The notes: generated from the letters alone by a model not told the origin. 50,985 bases of DNA from CADCTB01 sp964479465 (GCA_964479465.1 CAYZMG010000027.1:1-50985), one strand, 5' to 3'. Shown: positions 39,275-49,801, counted from the first letter of the stretch. Numbers and translations: made by a program.

Positions 39275-41557
39275 ATGCATTCCCGCCAGAGGACCGTCCT
39301 GTTCGTCGTGTTCGCCGTCACCGGCTTCTCGGCGCTGACCCTCCAGGTGGTCTGGCAGCGGGTCATCTCCCTGCACGCCGGCGTCGACCTCTTCTCCTTC
39401 ACCACCGTCATCGCCGCCTTCCTGACCGGCCTGGGCCTCGGCAGCCTCCTGGGCGGGGTGGTGGCCGACCGGCTTGGCCCCCGCCGGTCCCTGCTGGCGT
39501 TCGCGGGTTCCAACGCCGGCATCGGAGTGTTCGCCTGGTTCAGCCTGTGGCTGTTCTACGACGTCTACCGCTCGGCGGTCCCCCACCTGGAAGGCACTCT
39601 CGCCGCCTTCGGCTTTCACTTCCTTCTCCTGATCGTGCCCACGACGCTCATGGGGTTGTCGCTGCCGCTGGTGTCGCGGGGTCTCGTGGAGCGGATCGAG
39701 GACGCCGGCCCCCTGGTCGGGCGCCTGTACGCGGTCAACACCCTTGGCGCCGGACTCGGCGCGATCACTTCGGGGTGGATCCTCATCGGATCCCTGGGGT
39801 TCGTCGGTGTCGTGCGTTTGGCCGGGACGCTCAACCTGCTCGCCGCGGTCGCCATCCTGACCCTGTGGCGCACGGCGGCGAAGGCCCCCGGCGAGGCGCC
39901 GGTCGTGACCCCGGCGCCGGCGGCGGCGTCCGCCGCCAGCGGCCGGTCGTGGCCCTGGTTCGGTGTCTACGGGCTCACCGGGGCGGTGGCATTGGGCCTG
40001 GAGCTGGTTTTCTTCCGCCTGGTGGACGCCCTGATGCGGTCGAACTCCTACACCTTCGGCCACGTGCTCGGCATCTACCTGCTCCTGTTCGGCGCCGGCG
40101 CCGGCCTCGCCTCCCGGTTCGTCGGTCGTACCCAGCGGCCCGACCGGTGGTTCCTCGGCATCCAGTTCTCCGTGGGCGTGCTGGCGCTCGTCGGCCCCCT
40201 CGCCCTGGTCGAGCTGCCCAAGCTGCTCGGCGTCTATGGCCCGTTCGAGAGCCACTTCGCCATCGACGGCTACAACGTCGGCGGCTACCGGTTCGACTCA
40301 CCTCGGGAGATTCTCCGGGTCGGGTTCGTCCACTTACTCGGGCCGTTGCTGATCATGGGCGCGCCGGTGCTGGCCATGGGCGCCTCGTTCCCGTTCGTGC
40401 AGCGCCTGGTGGCCCAGCGGGTCGAAACTCTCGGCCGGCGGACCGGCCTGCTGCTGCTGGCCAACATCGCCGGCAACGTCACCGGCACGCTCCTCGTCGG
40501 CTTCGTGCTCATCGACGCCCTGGGCACGTCGGGCACACTCCGGCTGCTCGCCGCCCTGCTCATCCTTCCCGGGCTGGCCGCGGCGGCCATGGCACCCCGG
40601 GAGCGCCGGCCCGCGTACGCGGCCGGCGCCGTCGCCCTCCTGATGGGCCTGGTGGCGGTGTTCCCCTCGAACTTCCGGCTGTGGGCCTACTTCCACAGCG
40701 CGCCGGAGAACGAGTTCGTCCTTTCGGAGGACCGGGCCTGCGTGAACGCCCTCAAGAAGGTGGAGGGCGAGGACTTCCTCTTCATCAACGCCACGTCCCA
40801 GAACGGCTACCCCTTCGACGACTTCCACGTCCTGGTCGGCCTGCTCCCGGCGCTCATGCACCCCGAACCCGAGCGGGCCATGGCCGTCGGCCTGGGCATC
40901 GGCGCCACCCCCTACGGCATGTCGCGCGATCCCCGGCTCGGCCACCTCGACGTGGTCGAGATCTGCGGCGGGGAGATCGACCTCCTCGGTGTTCTGGCCG
41001 ACCGGGGGGCGGTGGAGATGGAGCGGCTGTTCGGCGATCCGAGGGTCGACATCCATGTCGGGGACGGACGGAAGTTCCTTCTCTCCTCAGACGAGCGCTT
41101 CGACGTGCTGACCGTCGACGTGGTCCGGCCCCAGGCCGCGTTCAGCGGCAACCTCTACTCCGTCGAGTTCTACGAGCTCCTGCGCAGCCGCCTCGATGCC
41201 GATGGCCTCGTGTCGCAATGGCAGGCGACGCCTCGAGTCCTCAACAGCGCCACCGAGGTGTTCCCGCACGTCCTGCGCTTCACCGTCCCCAGCTACAACA
41301 GCTCGCAGTTCATGGTGGCCAGCCAGCGCCCCATCACCTTCGACCGGGCGGCCGTCCTCGAGCGCTTCCATGCCATGGAGCCGGCGAAGGTGTTCACGCC
41401 GGCCCAGGCCGCGTCGCTGCTGCAGTTCCTGACGACGGTCGAGCCCGGGGAGGTGTCGGTCGTCCGCCGCATCGGCGACGACGGCCTCAACCACGACCTG
41501 GCGCCCCGGGACGAGTACTTCCTCAACAACTCACCGACCGTCCAGATCCGGGGATGA
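39275..41557 (+). CDS. Fused MFS-like/spermidine synthase-like membrane protein
   Basis: A 760-residue protein. Residues ~1-480 form about 12-14 membrane helices (QVVWQRVISLHAG, FLTGLGLGSLLGG, LYAVNTLGAGLGAITSGW). The C-terminal ~250 residues form a polyamine-synthase-like methyltransferase fold: AMAVGLGIGATPYGMS as the SAM-binding loop, VVEICGGEIDLL, VDIHVGDGRKFLLSS and FDVLTVDVVRP. Known fused proteins of this family are uncharacterised or are proposed aminopropyltransferases; the usual catalytic Asp of spermidine synthase is not obvious. Its 3' end overlaps the convergent VanZ-like gene by 27 nt. Confidence 0.8.
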   Translation: MHSRQRTVLFVVFAVTGFSALTLQVVWQRVISLHAGVDLFSFTTVIAAFLTGLGLGSLLGGVVADRLGPRRSLLAFAGSNAGIGVFAWFSLWLFYDVYRSAVPHLEGTLAAFGFHFLLLIVPTTLMGLSLPLVSRGLVERIEDAGPLVGRLYAVNTLGAGLGAITSGWILIGSLGFVGVVRLAGTLNLLAAVAILTLWRTAAKAPGEAPVVTPAPAAASAASGRSWPWFGVYGLTGAVALGLELVFFRLVDALMRSNSYTFGHVLGIYLLLFGAGAGLASRFVGRTQRPDRWFLGIQFSVGVLALVGPLALVELPKLLGVYGPFESHFAIDGYNVGGYRFDSPREILRVGFVHLLGPLLIMGAPVLAMGASFPFVQRLVAQRVETLGRRTGLLLLANIAGNVTGTLLVGFVLIDALGTSGTLRLLAALLILPGLAAAAMAPRERRPAYAAGAVALLMGLVAVFPSNFRLWAYFHSAPENEFVLSEDRACVNALKKVEGEDFLFINATSQNGYPFDDFHVLVGLLPALMHPEPERAMAVGLGIGATPYGMSRDPRLGHLDVVEICGGEIDLLGVLADRGAVEMERLFGDPRVDIHVGDGRKFLLSSDERFDVLTVDVVRPQAAFSGNLYSVEFYELLRSRLDADGLVSQWQATPRVLNSATEVFPHVLRFTVPSYNSSQFMVASQRPITFDRAAVLERFHAMEPAKVFTPAQAASLLQFLTTVEPGEVSVVRRIGDDGLNHDLAPRDEYFLNNSPTVQIRG

Positions 41558-42058
41558 TCGGACGGGATGGAGCAGCCACCAGGCGAGGCTGAAGGCGGCA
41601 ACGGCACCCGTCCCGATCACCACCCCCAGGGTGTTGCCCAGGATGTCGGTGAACTGGACGGTGCGGGACCGGGAGTAGACCCCCTGGGCCAGCTCCAGGG
41701 CAACGCTGGCGACGAGCACCGTGGCGCTGCCCATCACGAGGGAGGCCCATGACCACATGGCCAGGCCCACGAGCAGGGCGGCCACGGCCCAGATCGCCAC
41801 ATGGACGTCGAAGTCGGACTGGGGCACGCGGACACTGCTGCCCGGCAGGTCCACCCCCGTGGCGCCGGCGGCCCGCTGGACGCCGGCGTCGATCCGGGAC
41901 GAGAGCCGGCGGAGCAGTCCCGGCGCCCGGTCGGACAGGAGGACCACCGCATTCGCGGCGAGGGCCCCCAGGCTGAGGAGGAGGGGGACGACCCGCCAGC
42001 CCCGGAAGGGCCGCCCGCCCGGCCCGAGCGGCGGGGGCCGCCAAAGAGACGAGGTCAC
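41531..42058 (-). CDS. VanZ-like membrane protein
   Basis: A 175-residue protein with four hydrophobic segments (VVPLLLSLGALAANAVVLL, AIWAVAALLVGLAMW, LVMGSATVLVASVALELAQG and GVVIGTGAVAAFSLAWWLL). VQFTDILGNTLGVVIG matches the VanZ D-x-x-x-N-x-x-G signature. VanZ gives low-level teicoplanin resistance in its namesake, but most homologues have unknown roles. GTG 42058 overlaps the psiE-like stop (GTGA), so the two are coupled. Confidence 0.7.
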   Translation of the reverse strand: MTSSLWRPPPLGPGGRPFRGWRVVPLLLSLGALAANAVVLLSDRAPGLLRRLSSRIDAGVQRAAGATGVDLPGSSVRVPQSDFDVHVAIWAVAALLVGLAMWSWASLVMGSATVLVASVALELAQGVYSRSRTVQFTDILGNTLGVVIGTGAVAAFSLAWWLLHPVRSSPDLDGR

Positions 42059-42540
42059 GCCGCCCCGGCTTCTTCCTCCTCCTCGGGCTCCCGCTCCTTG
42101 CGCCTCACGAGGAAACTGGCCACTGAAAGCAGGACGATGACCACGGCCAGGACGCCGATCTCGGTCATGGCGTTGTCGAACGCCTGGTTGTCGGTCTTGT
42201 AGATCTCCTTGGACTCCAGCGTCAGCAGCACGATCTCCTTGATGGAGGCGATGATGCCCACGATCAGGAAGGGCTCGGCGACGAGCTTCTTCTCCTTCAT
42301 GGTGGCCCGCACGCCGGCCAGCAGCTCCAGCAGGATGAAGACCAGGAGCAGGCCGTCCAGGGCGGTGGTGACGCCGGCCTCCACCCCCTTGCCGAGGTCG
42401 GAGACCAGGTGCCAGGCGACGGCGGCCAGCACCACGACCGCCCCGCCGGCGAGCACGACGCCGGCGAAGGAGTACACGACGTTCTCGGCGATCCGGAGGA
42501 CGCGATCGGCCGGGTCGACGATGGGCTCGCGCTCTGGCAC
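42055..42540 (-). CDS. PsiE-like membrane protein
   Basis: A 161-residue protein with four membrane segments: VVYSFAGVVLAGGAVVVLAA, ALDGLLLVFILLELLAGV, PFLIVGIIASIKEIVLL and IGVLAVVIVLLSVASFLV. The loop VRATMKEKKLVAEPFLIVGI is typical of the phosphate-starvation-inducible PsiE family (DUF2512/PsiE-like), whose function is unknown. The tail is a run of Glu (EREPEEEEEAGAA). GTG 42540 is 6 nt after a TAGCTT hexamer. Confidence 0.7.
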   Translation of the reverse strand: MPEREPIVDPADRVLRIAENVVYSFAGVVLAGGAVVVLAAVAWHLVSDLGKGVEAGVTTALDGLLLVFILLELLAGVRATMKEKKLVAEPFLIVGIIASIKEIVLLTLESKEIYKTDNQAFDNAMTEIGVLAVVIVLLSVASFLVRRKEREPEEEEEAGAA

Positions 42541-42546
42541 GGGGCC

Positions 42547-42552
42547 AAGCTA
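42547..42552 (-). promoter_or_regulatory. -10 hexamer TAGCTT, leaderless geometry
   Basis: TAGCTT on the minus strand ends 6 nt before the PsiE-like GTG 42540. Confidence 0.4.
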
Positions 42553-42563
42553 CGCGCCAGACC

Positions 42564-42569
42564 TACAGT
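42564..42569 (+). promoter_or_regulatory. -10 hexamer TACAGT of the MoxR operon
   Basis: TACAGT ends 10 nt before GTG 42580, giving a leader of only a few nucleotides. It is back to back with the PsiE-like promoter. Confidence 0.4.
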
Positions 42570-42579
42570 CGCCGGCGTT

Positions 42580-43548
42580 GTGACCGAGAATGAGCCAATG
42601 ACTCCGGCGGCAGGGCCACTCTCAGCATCAGCGGTAGCGGCGGCGATCGTGGACAACGTGGCGTCGGTGGTGCTCGGCAAGCGCGACCAGATCGTGCTCG
42701 TGACCGCGGGGCTGCTGGCCGGCGGACACGTGCTGCTGGAGGACGTGCCCGGGGTGGGGAAGACGCTGCTGGCCAAGAGCCTGGCCGCCTCGGTGGGGGG
42801 CAACTCCGGGCGGGTGCAGGGCACCGCCGACCTGATGCCCGTCGACATCACCGGGGTCACCATCTACGACCGCTCCCGGGAGGAGTGGAACTTCCACCCC
42901 GGGCCGATCTTCCACAACGTGGTCCTGGTGGACGAGATCAACCGGGCCACGCCACGGGCCCAGTCCGCCCTCCTCGAGGCCATGGCCGAGGGCCAGGTCA
43001 CCGTCGACGGCACCGCGCACGCGCTGCCGGCCCCCTTCTTTGTCATCGCCACCCAGAACCCCTACGGCGACGTCGGCACCTTTCCCCTCGTGGAGGGCCA
43101 GAGCGACCGCTTCGCCCTCGTCGTGACCATGGGCCTGCCAGGACGGGACGCCGAGCGGGCGGTCCTTCAGGGCGAGGGCGGCCCGCCGGCGCTCGACCAC
43201 CTCAAGCCGGTGGTCGACGGGGCCGACGTGCTGGCCGCCATCGCCGAGGTCGACGGCACCTATCTGGCGCCGGCGGTCACCGACTACGTGCTCGACGTCG
43301 TCGAGGCCACCCGCGCCCACCCGGAACTGGACCACGGCGCCAGCCCCCGAGCCGCCCGCACGCTGGTCCAGGTGGCCAAGGCGTATGCAGTCGTCGGCGG
43401 CCGGGATTTCGTCGCCCCCGACGACGTCAAAGCCGTGAGCGTGGCCGTGCTGGCCCACCGCCTGGGCGCCGTGGCCCGCAGGGGCACCGACGCCACCCGC
43501 CGGCTGGTCACCGAGATCGTGGAGTCGGTGCCGGCGCCGACGGCCTGA
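42580..43548 (+). CDS. MoxR-type AAA ATPase
   Basis: A 322-residue chaperone-like ATPase. Walker A is EDVPGVGKTLLAKSLA near residue 57. A MoxR-specific insert follows (VDITGVTIYDRSREEWNFHPGP), then Walker B VVLVDEINRATPRAQSALLEAM, sensor 1 VIATQNPYGDVGTFPL and a C-terminal lid with HGASPRAARTLVQVAKA. MoxR proteins act with DUF58 proteins encoded next door, as here, to help mature surface or enzyme complexes. GTG 42580 is preferred because of the promoter; ATG 42598 is possible. Confidence 0.92.
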   Translation: MTENEPMTPAAGPLSASAVAAAIVDNVASVVLGKRDQIVLVTAGLLAGGHVLLEDVPGVGKTLLAKSLAASVGGNSGRVQGTADLMPVDITGVTIYDRSREEWNFHPGPIFHNVVLVDEINRATPRAQSALLEAMAEGQVTVDGTAHALPAPFFVIATQNPYGDVGTFPLVEGQSDRFALVVTMGLPGRDAERAVLQGEGGPPALDHLKPVVDGADVLAAIAEVDGTYLAPAVTDYVLDVVEATRAHPELDHGASPRAARTLVQVAKAYAVVGGRDFVAPDDVKAVSVAVLAHRLGAVARRGTDATRRLVTEIVESVPAPTA

Positions 43549-44510
43549 TGGATCCGCCCGGCGCCAGCTGGACCCGCCAGACCCGCGCCACGGCGGGCAC
43601 CGCGGGGGCGCTCATCATCGCCGGTGCGGGTTGGACCGTGTGGCAGGACACCGGCTCCCGGCTGTTCGCCTTCGTGTGCTTCGCCGCCCTGGTGGCGATC
43701 ATCGTCGACCTGGTGCTGGCCGTGGTCGCCACCCGGCGGGTGAAGGTGTCGGTCGCCGCCGGCCCAGTGAACGCCTACGCCGGCGACCGCGTCCCCTTCA
43801 CCCTCTCCCTGGCCGGTCCAGGCCTGACCTTCTACGTCAAGTCGCTCGTCCAGGGCGGAGTGGAGGCGGTGACGCCTCCGGGATCCGGAGCCTTCGTGAG
43901 CTTCGTCGACCGCCGCCAGGTCGTGGCGTCCCTCGAAGTCGAGGTGATGGGCTCCGGTTTGTGCGGCCTGGTGACGTGCGCCCGGCGCAAGACCGTCCCA
44001 CTGCCCGCCCCCCTCCACGTCGGGCCCCGTCCGCTGGCGCCGCCGCATGCCTTCCCGGAGCTGTTCGGGGCCTGGGGCGACGGCGCGCCGCGGCCGGCGG
44101 CGGTCGGCGACGTCGTCCGCGGCGTGCGGGACTACGTTCCCGGAGACCCCGTTCGGCGGGTGCACTGGCCCAGCTCGGCTCGCCGGGGTGATCTGGTGGT
44201 CAAGGAGGTCGAGGACCCGGCCGCCCCCCGGCTCGTCGTGGCCCTGGACCTCGGTGGCGGCGGCCTGGCCGGCGAGCTGGCCGCGGGGCGGGCCGCCTGG
44301 TACGCCCACGAGGCCCTGGGCCGGGGCTACGAGGTGGTGCTGGCGACCGTCGAGCCGGGCGGGGTGGTGACCGCCCGCGTCGGCCCCCCGACCGACGTCA
44401 ACCAGCGCCTGGCCCGAGCCGACCGGGGCTCGCTCCGGCTGCCCCCCGGCGGCCCGGCGACGACGGCGGTGGTCATGGTGACGCCGCAGGGCGACACGTG
44501 GCCGGCGTAA
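43548..44510 (+). CDS. DUF58 protein
   Basis: A 320-residue membrane protein. Two N-terminal spans (AGTAGALIIAGAGWTVW, FAFVCFAALVAIIVDLVLAV) are followed by a beta-rich region and the DUF58 signature RGVRDYVPGDPVRRVHWPSSARRGDLVVKE. A VWA-like fold follows (RLVVALDLGGGGLAGELA). ATG 43548 shares its A with the moxR stop (TGATG). The triplet of MoxR, DUF58 and transglutaminase-like genes is a widely conserved unit; its role is incompletely known. Confidence 0.9.
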   Translation: MDPPGASWTRQTRATAGTAGALIIAGAGWTVWQDTGSRLFAFVCFAALVAIIVDLVLAVVATRRVKVSVAAGPVNAYAGDRVPFTLSLAGPGLTFYVKSLVQGGVEAVTPPGSGAFVSFVDRRQVVASLEVEVMGSGLCGLVTCARRKTVPLPAPLHVGPRPLAPPHAFPELFGAWGDGAPRPAAVGDVVRGVRDYVPGDPVRRVHWPSSARRGDLVVKEVEDPAAPRLVVALDLGGGGLAGELAAGRAAWYAHEALGRGYEVVLATVEPGGVVTARVGPPTDVNQRLARADRGSLRLPPGGPATTAVVMVTPQGDTWPA

Positions 44511-46510
44511 TCCAGCGCACGACCGGGCCGGCGTCAGAACCGGCCGAGCGCCAGATGGCCGCCGTGGCGTCTATCGCCGTCGCCGTGGCCACGTGGTGCG
44601 CGGCGGCGGCCGTCCTCCTGCCCTCCGGCGGATCGACCGTGCCGCTGCTCGTCCTGGGCGGGTTCCTGGCGGCCGGCGCCGGCGGCGGGATGCGCCGGCG
44701 GACGGTCCGGGTGCTACCGCCAGGGAAAGACGTGCTGGTCCTGACGGCGGTGACCTGTGCCGCCCTTCTCGGGCTCTACCTCCTGGACTGGCTGAGTCGC
44801 GACCAGATCGGCCAGATCGCCCGGCTCCTGCCGATCGCGGTGGCGGGGCTCAGCATCTTCTGGCCCGAGCCGAATGTGCTGCGCTTCTGCGTCCTGCTGG
44901 CACTGGGAACGCTGCTCGGCGCCGCGATCCCTTCGCGACCGGCGCTCGTGGTCGCCCTGGCGGCCATGGCCCTCGCCCTGGTGGCGACGAACCGGCTGAC
45001 GGCCGCCGCCGCACCCCGCCTCGGCGGGGCGCCCCCGGTCCGTCCCCGCCGTTTGTCCGCCGAGGCGGCGGCGGTGCTGGTGATCGTGGGCCTCCTGGCC
45101 GCGCTGGCCGCGTCGCTGGTTCCACCGCCGCCCAGCTCCGGCGGCGGTGGCGGTAGCAGCGACCGGCCGGGCCGGCTCCCCCAGCCCGCGGCGCCGCCGG
45201 TGCACTTCGACGACCGCCTCGACGTGGCCGGCGGCCGGGGGGAGCCGGGCGATGAGTACGTGCTGCTCGTGAGCGCCAGCGAGCCCGACGTGTGGCGGGC
45301 GTTGACGTATGACCGTTGGGACGGCGAGGTGTGGGCCCGCTCGCCCGATGAGCGTGCCTTCGTCGACTACGACGTGCGGCCCGGGATCGGCGACCCCGAA
45401 GGCGACTCGGGTTCCCCGGGTTTCTTCCAGGCCGTCACCGTCCTGGCCCGGTCGGCCTACGTGCTCCCAGCCGCACCCCGGCCCGCCACCGCGTCCGCCA
45501 TGGCCACCGACCTCGAACAGGGCGCCGACGCCTCCGTGTATCCCATCCGGCCCATCCCCCGGGGCGGCCGCTACATCGCCATCAGCGACCGAACGCCGGC
45601 CTCGGCCGCCGACCTGCGCGCCCACGGCGACACGCCGGCCCGGATGCTGCCCCTCGAGGTGGGCGACTTCTACCTGCAACTGCCGAATGTCTCCCCCCGC
45701 ATCCGCACCCTGGCCGCCGAGCTCGCCGCCCGCAAAGTCACGACCTTCGACAAGGCCCGCGCCGTCGAGGCCTGGATCGACGCCAACACCACCGTCACCG
45801 ACGGCGCCGCTCCGGTCCCCGCCGGCGCCGACACCTTGGAGACGTTCCTGGAAGATCGTGCCGGCCCGCCCGAGCGGGCGGCGACGGCCATGGTCGTGAT
45901 GCTGCGAGCCCTGGATGTGCCCGCCCGCCTGGCCGTCGGCTACCTGCCCGGCAGCCGCGACGGCCCCGACGAGCCGTTCACCGTCCGGGCCAGCGATGTC
46001 CACGCCTGGGTCGAGGTGTGGTTCCCGACCGTGGGCTGGCAGCGCTTCGACCCCACCGGCCGGGCCCCCGACCCCCGGGCCGCGTCGGAGTCGGTGTGGG
46101 ACCGGTTGCTGCGCTTCCTCGAAAAGCTGTGGCCCGTGGTGGTGCTGCTGATCGTGGCCGGCGCCGGCTGGCTGGCCTGGCGGGTGGCGGCATGGCGCCG
46201 CCGGCGGGCCGCCCTCCCCTGGTCGACCCGGTACTTCGCCCGCGTCGAGCGGGCCGGGAGGGCGCGGGGCCGGCCGCGACGGCCCGAGGAGACGCCGCGC
46301 GAGTACACCCGCGGGCTGGCGGCGAGCGTCCTGCCCGACCCCCGGCTCGAGGAGGCCGGCGAGCTGGTCACCGTCGCCGCCTGGTCCCCGCACCAGCCGT
46401 CGACCGACGAGAAGGCCCGGGCCGAAGCCGTCCTCAAGGCGGCCAAGAAGGCGTCACCCGTACCCCTCCTCCGCCGGAGGCGGCCCCGGCCTACAATCGC
46501 CAAGCCGTGA
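44498..46510 (+). CDS. TgpA-type transglutaminase-like protein lacking the catalytic Cys
   Basis: A 670-residue protein. The N-terminal ~210 residues are five to seven membrane helices (DUF3488-like). A long extracytoplasmic region with the transglutaminase-like domain follows, then a C-terminal span (LWPVVVLLIVAGAGWLAWRV) and a DUF4129-like tail. Related domains read GYCEHFASAF...GIPARVVTGY. Here the same segment is GPPERAATAMVVMLRALDVP, then ARLAVGY, so Pro stands in place of the nucleophile Cys. The His and Asp region is kept (VHAWVEVWFPTVGWQRFDPTG). The fold is intact, but transglutaminase or protease chemistry should be lost. It overlaps DUF58 by 13 nt. Confidence 0.85.
   Translation: MAGVIQRTTGPASEPAERQMAAVASIAVAVATWCAAAAVLLPSGGSTVPLLVLGGFLAAGAGGGMRRRTVRVLPPGKDVLVLTAVTCAALLGLYLLDWLSRDQIGQIARLLPIAVAGLSIFWPEPNVLRFCVLLALGTLLGAAIPSRPALVVALAAMALALVATNRLTAAAAPRLGGAPPVRPRRLSAEAAAVLVIVGLLAALAASLVPPPPSSGGGGGSSDRPGRLPQPAAPPVHFDDRLDVAGGRGEPGDEYVLLVSASEPDVWRALTYDRWDGEVWARSPDERAFVDYDVRPGIGDPEGDSGSPGFFQAVTVLARSAYVLPAAPRPATASAMATDLEQGADASVYPIRPIPRGGRYIAISDRTPASAADLRAHGDTPARMLPLEVGDFYLQLPNVSPRIRTLAAELAARKVTTFDKARAVEAWIDANTTVTDGAAPVPAGADTLETFLEDRAGPPERAATAMVVMLRALDVPARLAVGYLPGSRDGPDEPFTVRASDVHAWVEVWFPTVGWQRFDPTGRAPDPRAASESVWDRLLRFLEKLWPVVVLLIVAGAGWLAWRVAAWRRRRAALPWSTRYFARVERAGRARGRPRRPEETPREYTRGLAASVLPDPRLEEAGELVTVAAWSPHQPSTDEKARAEAVLKAAKKASPVPLLRRRRPRPTIAKP
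46492..46497 (+). promoter_or_regulatory. -10 hexamer TACAAT ahead of tig
   Basis: TACAAT lies inside the last codons of the transglutaminase-like gene, 9 nt before GTG 46507. It probably gives tig-clpP-clpX a near-leaderless promoter of their own. Confidence 0.4.
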
Positions 46511-47871
46511 AAACCATCGTCGAGCCCCTCGAGGGCAACAAGGTCAAACTCTCCATCGAGCTCGACGAGAGTGAGTTCGGATCGGCGATCGATGCCGCCT
46601 TCCGCAAGATCTCCCGGGAGGTGCGCATCCCCGGGTTCCGCCCCGGCAAAGCCCCACGCCGGCTGGTCGAGGCCCGCGTCGGCCTCGACGTAGCCCGCCA
46701 GGAGGCCATCCGCGACGCCCTGCCCGGCTACTACGAGCGGGCGCTGCGCGAGAACGACATCGAGCCCATCGCTGCGCCGGAGATCGACATCACCTCGGCC
46801 GACACCGACCCCACCATGGCGTTCGATGCCGTGGTCGAGATCATGCCGACGGTCTCGGTGGCCGGCTACGGCGGCCTGCGCGTCGTCCTGCCCAACCTCA
46901 CCATCACCGAGGAGGAGGTCGACGTCCGGGTCGACCGCACCCGCGACCAGTTCGCCGAGCTGGTGCCCGTGGCGCGACCGGCCACCGACGGCGACAACGT
47001 CTCCATCGACCGCAAGGTCACCCAGGGCGAAGAGACCCTTGCCGCCGCCGACGACGAGCTCTACGAGGTCGGCAACGGCCGGTTCGGCCCCGAGATGGAC
47101 GACCACCTCCGCGGCGCCAAGGCCGGCGACATCCTGAAGTTCGACGTGCACCATGAGCAGGTCGGCGAGGTGTCCTTCACCATCCTGGTCAAGGAGGTGC
47201 GGGAGAAGATCCTGCCCGAGCTCACCGACGAGTGGGCGTCGGAGGCATCGGAGTTCGACACTGTCGAGGAGATGCGGGCCAGGTACCGCCAGGAGCTCGA
47301 AGCCGTCCGCAAGCTCGAGGCGGCCATGCAGGTCCGCGACAAGGTCCTCGAAGCCCTGATCGAGCTGGTCGACGACGAGATCCCCGAGGCCCTCGTCGCC
47401 CCGGAGATGGAGCGCCGGCTGCGCAGCCTCTCCCACCGCCTCAGCCACCAGGGTGTCGACGTGGGCAATTTCCTCCAGAGCCTGGGCGAGTCTCAGGAAG
47501 CCTTCGTCGCCGAGCTGCGGACCGAGGCCACGAACGCGGTCAAGGCCGACCTCGGCCTGAAGGCCGTGGCCGAGGCCGAGGAGGTCGAGGTCACCGAGGA
47601 AGAGGTCGACCAGGAGATCGCCGACCTGGCCCGCCAGACCAAGAAGAACCCCAAGGCGGTGCGCAAGGAGCTCGAGAACGAAGACCAGCTGCCCGCGGTA
47701 CGCTCGGGAATCAGGAAGACCAAGGCCTTGGAGTGGCTCATCGCCCACACCGAGTTCGTCGACGAGGAGGGGCAGGTCATCGACCGGTCGCAACTGACAC
47801 CCGCCGCAGTCGACGCCAATTTCGGCGCCACTGCCGAGGCCGAGCCCGCCGCTGCCGAGGAGTCCGAGTGA
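46507..47871 (+). CDS. tig: Trigger factor
   Basis: A ribosome-bound chaperone of 454 residues. The N-terminal ribosome-binding domain contains PGFRPGKAPRRLVEARVG (GFRxGxxP signature). The FKBP-like middle domain (VARPATDGDNVSIDRKV to VSFTILVKEVREKILPE) and the helical C-terminal domain follow, ending in an acidic Glu/Ala tail. Typical actinobacterial length. The GTG overlaps the preceding stop. It is followed by clpP and clpX, a conserved order. Confidence 0.93.
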   Translation: MKTIVEPLEGNKVKLSIELDESEFGSAIDAAFRKISREVRIPGFRPGKAPRRLVEARVGLDVARQEAIRDALPGYYERALRENDIEPIAAPEIDITSADTDPTMAFDAVVEIMPTVSVAGYGGLRVVLPNLTITEEEVDVRVDRTRDQFAELVPVARPATDGDNVSIDRKVTQGEETLAAADDELYEVGNGRFGPEMDDHLRGAKAGDILKFDVHHEQVGEVSFTILVKEVREKILPELTDEWASEASEFDTVEEMRARYRQELEAVRKLEAAMQVRDKVLEALIELVDDEIPEALVAPEMERRLRSLSHRLSHQGVDVGNFLQSLGESQEAFVAELRTEATNAVKADLGLKAVAEAEEVEVTEEEVDQEIADLARQTKKNPKAVRKELENEDQLPAVRSGIRKTKALEWLIAHTEFVDEEGQVIDRSQLTPAAVDANFGATAEAEPAAAEESE

Positions 47872-48509
47872 TCGACCCGCACAAGATGTACAACTACATC
47901 GTCCCTACGGTGATCGAGCAGACGAACCGCGGGGAACGGGCCTTCGACATCTACTCCCGGCTGCTCAAGGATCGCATCGTGTTCCTGGGCACGCCGATCG
48001 ACGACACGGTGGCCAACCTGATCATGGCCCAGCTCCTGCACCTCGAGTCCGAGGACGCGGACAAGGACATCAACCTCTACATCAACTCGCCGGGCGGCGA
48101 GATCACCGGTCTCTTCGCCATCTATGACACGATGCAGTTCATCAAGCCGGAGATCGCCACCTACTGCATGGGCCAGGCCGCGTCGGCCGCCGCCGTGCTG
48201 CTGGCGGCCGGCACCAAGGGCAAGCGCCACTCACTTCCCCACGCCCGAATCCTGATCCACCAGCCCTACAGCGGCGCCGGCGGGCAGGCCTCCGACATCG
48301 AGATCCAGGCCAAGGAGATCACCCGCATGCGGGAGCTCCTGGAGCGGGTGCTGGCCCACCACACGGGTCAGACGATGGAAAAGATCCGCAAGGACACCGA
48401 CCGCGACTTCATCATGAACGCCGACGAGGCCAAAGACTATGGCATCGTCGACGAAGTCATCCTGACCCGCGAGCTGGCCTCCGTGCCTCAGGTCGCGGGC
48501 GTGAGCTAG
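47868..48509 (+). CDS. clpP: ATP-dependent Clp protease proteolytic subunit (ClpP2-like)
   Basis: A 213-residue serine protease subunit. The catalytic Ser is in MGQAASAAAVLLAAGTKGKR, the His in HARILIHQPYSG, and the Asp in RDFIMNADEAKDYG. GQAASAAAVLLAAG is closer to mycobacterial ClpP2 than to ClpP1 (which reads GLAASMGQFLLSAG). GTG 47868 is coupled to tig by GTGA; ATG 47886 would be a shorter alternative. Unlike most actinobacteria, where clpP1-clpP2 lie in tandem, only one clpP is here, directly before clpX. Confidence 0.93.
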   Translation: MIDPHKMYNYIVPTVIEQTNRGERAFDIYSRLLKDRIVFLGTPIDDTVANLIMAQLLHLESEDADKDINLYINSPGGEITGLFAIYDTMQFIKPEIATYCMGQAASAAAVLLAAGTKGKRHSLPHARILIHQPYSGAGGQASDIEIQAKEITRMRELLERVLAHHTGQTMEKIRKDTDRDFIMNADEAKDYGIVDEVILTRELASVPQVAGVS

Positions 48510-48523
48510 AGGGGCGAGAGGCT

Positions 48524-49801
<1,278 letters not shown>

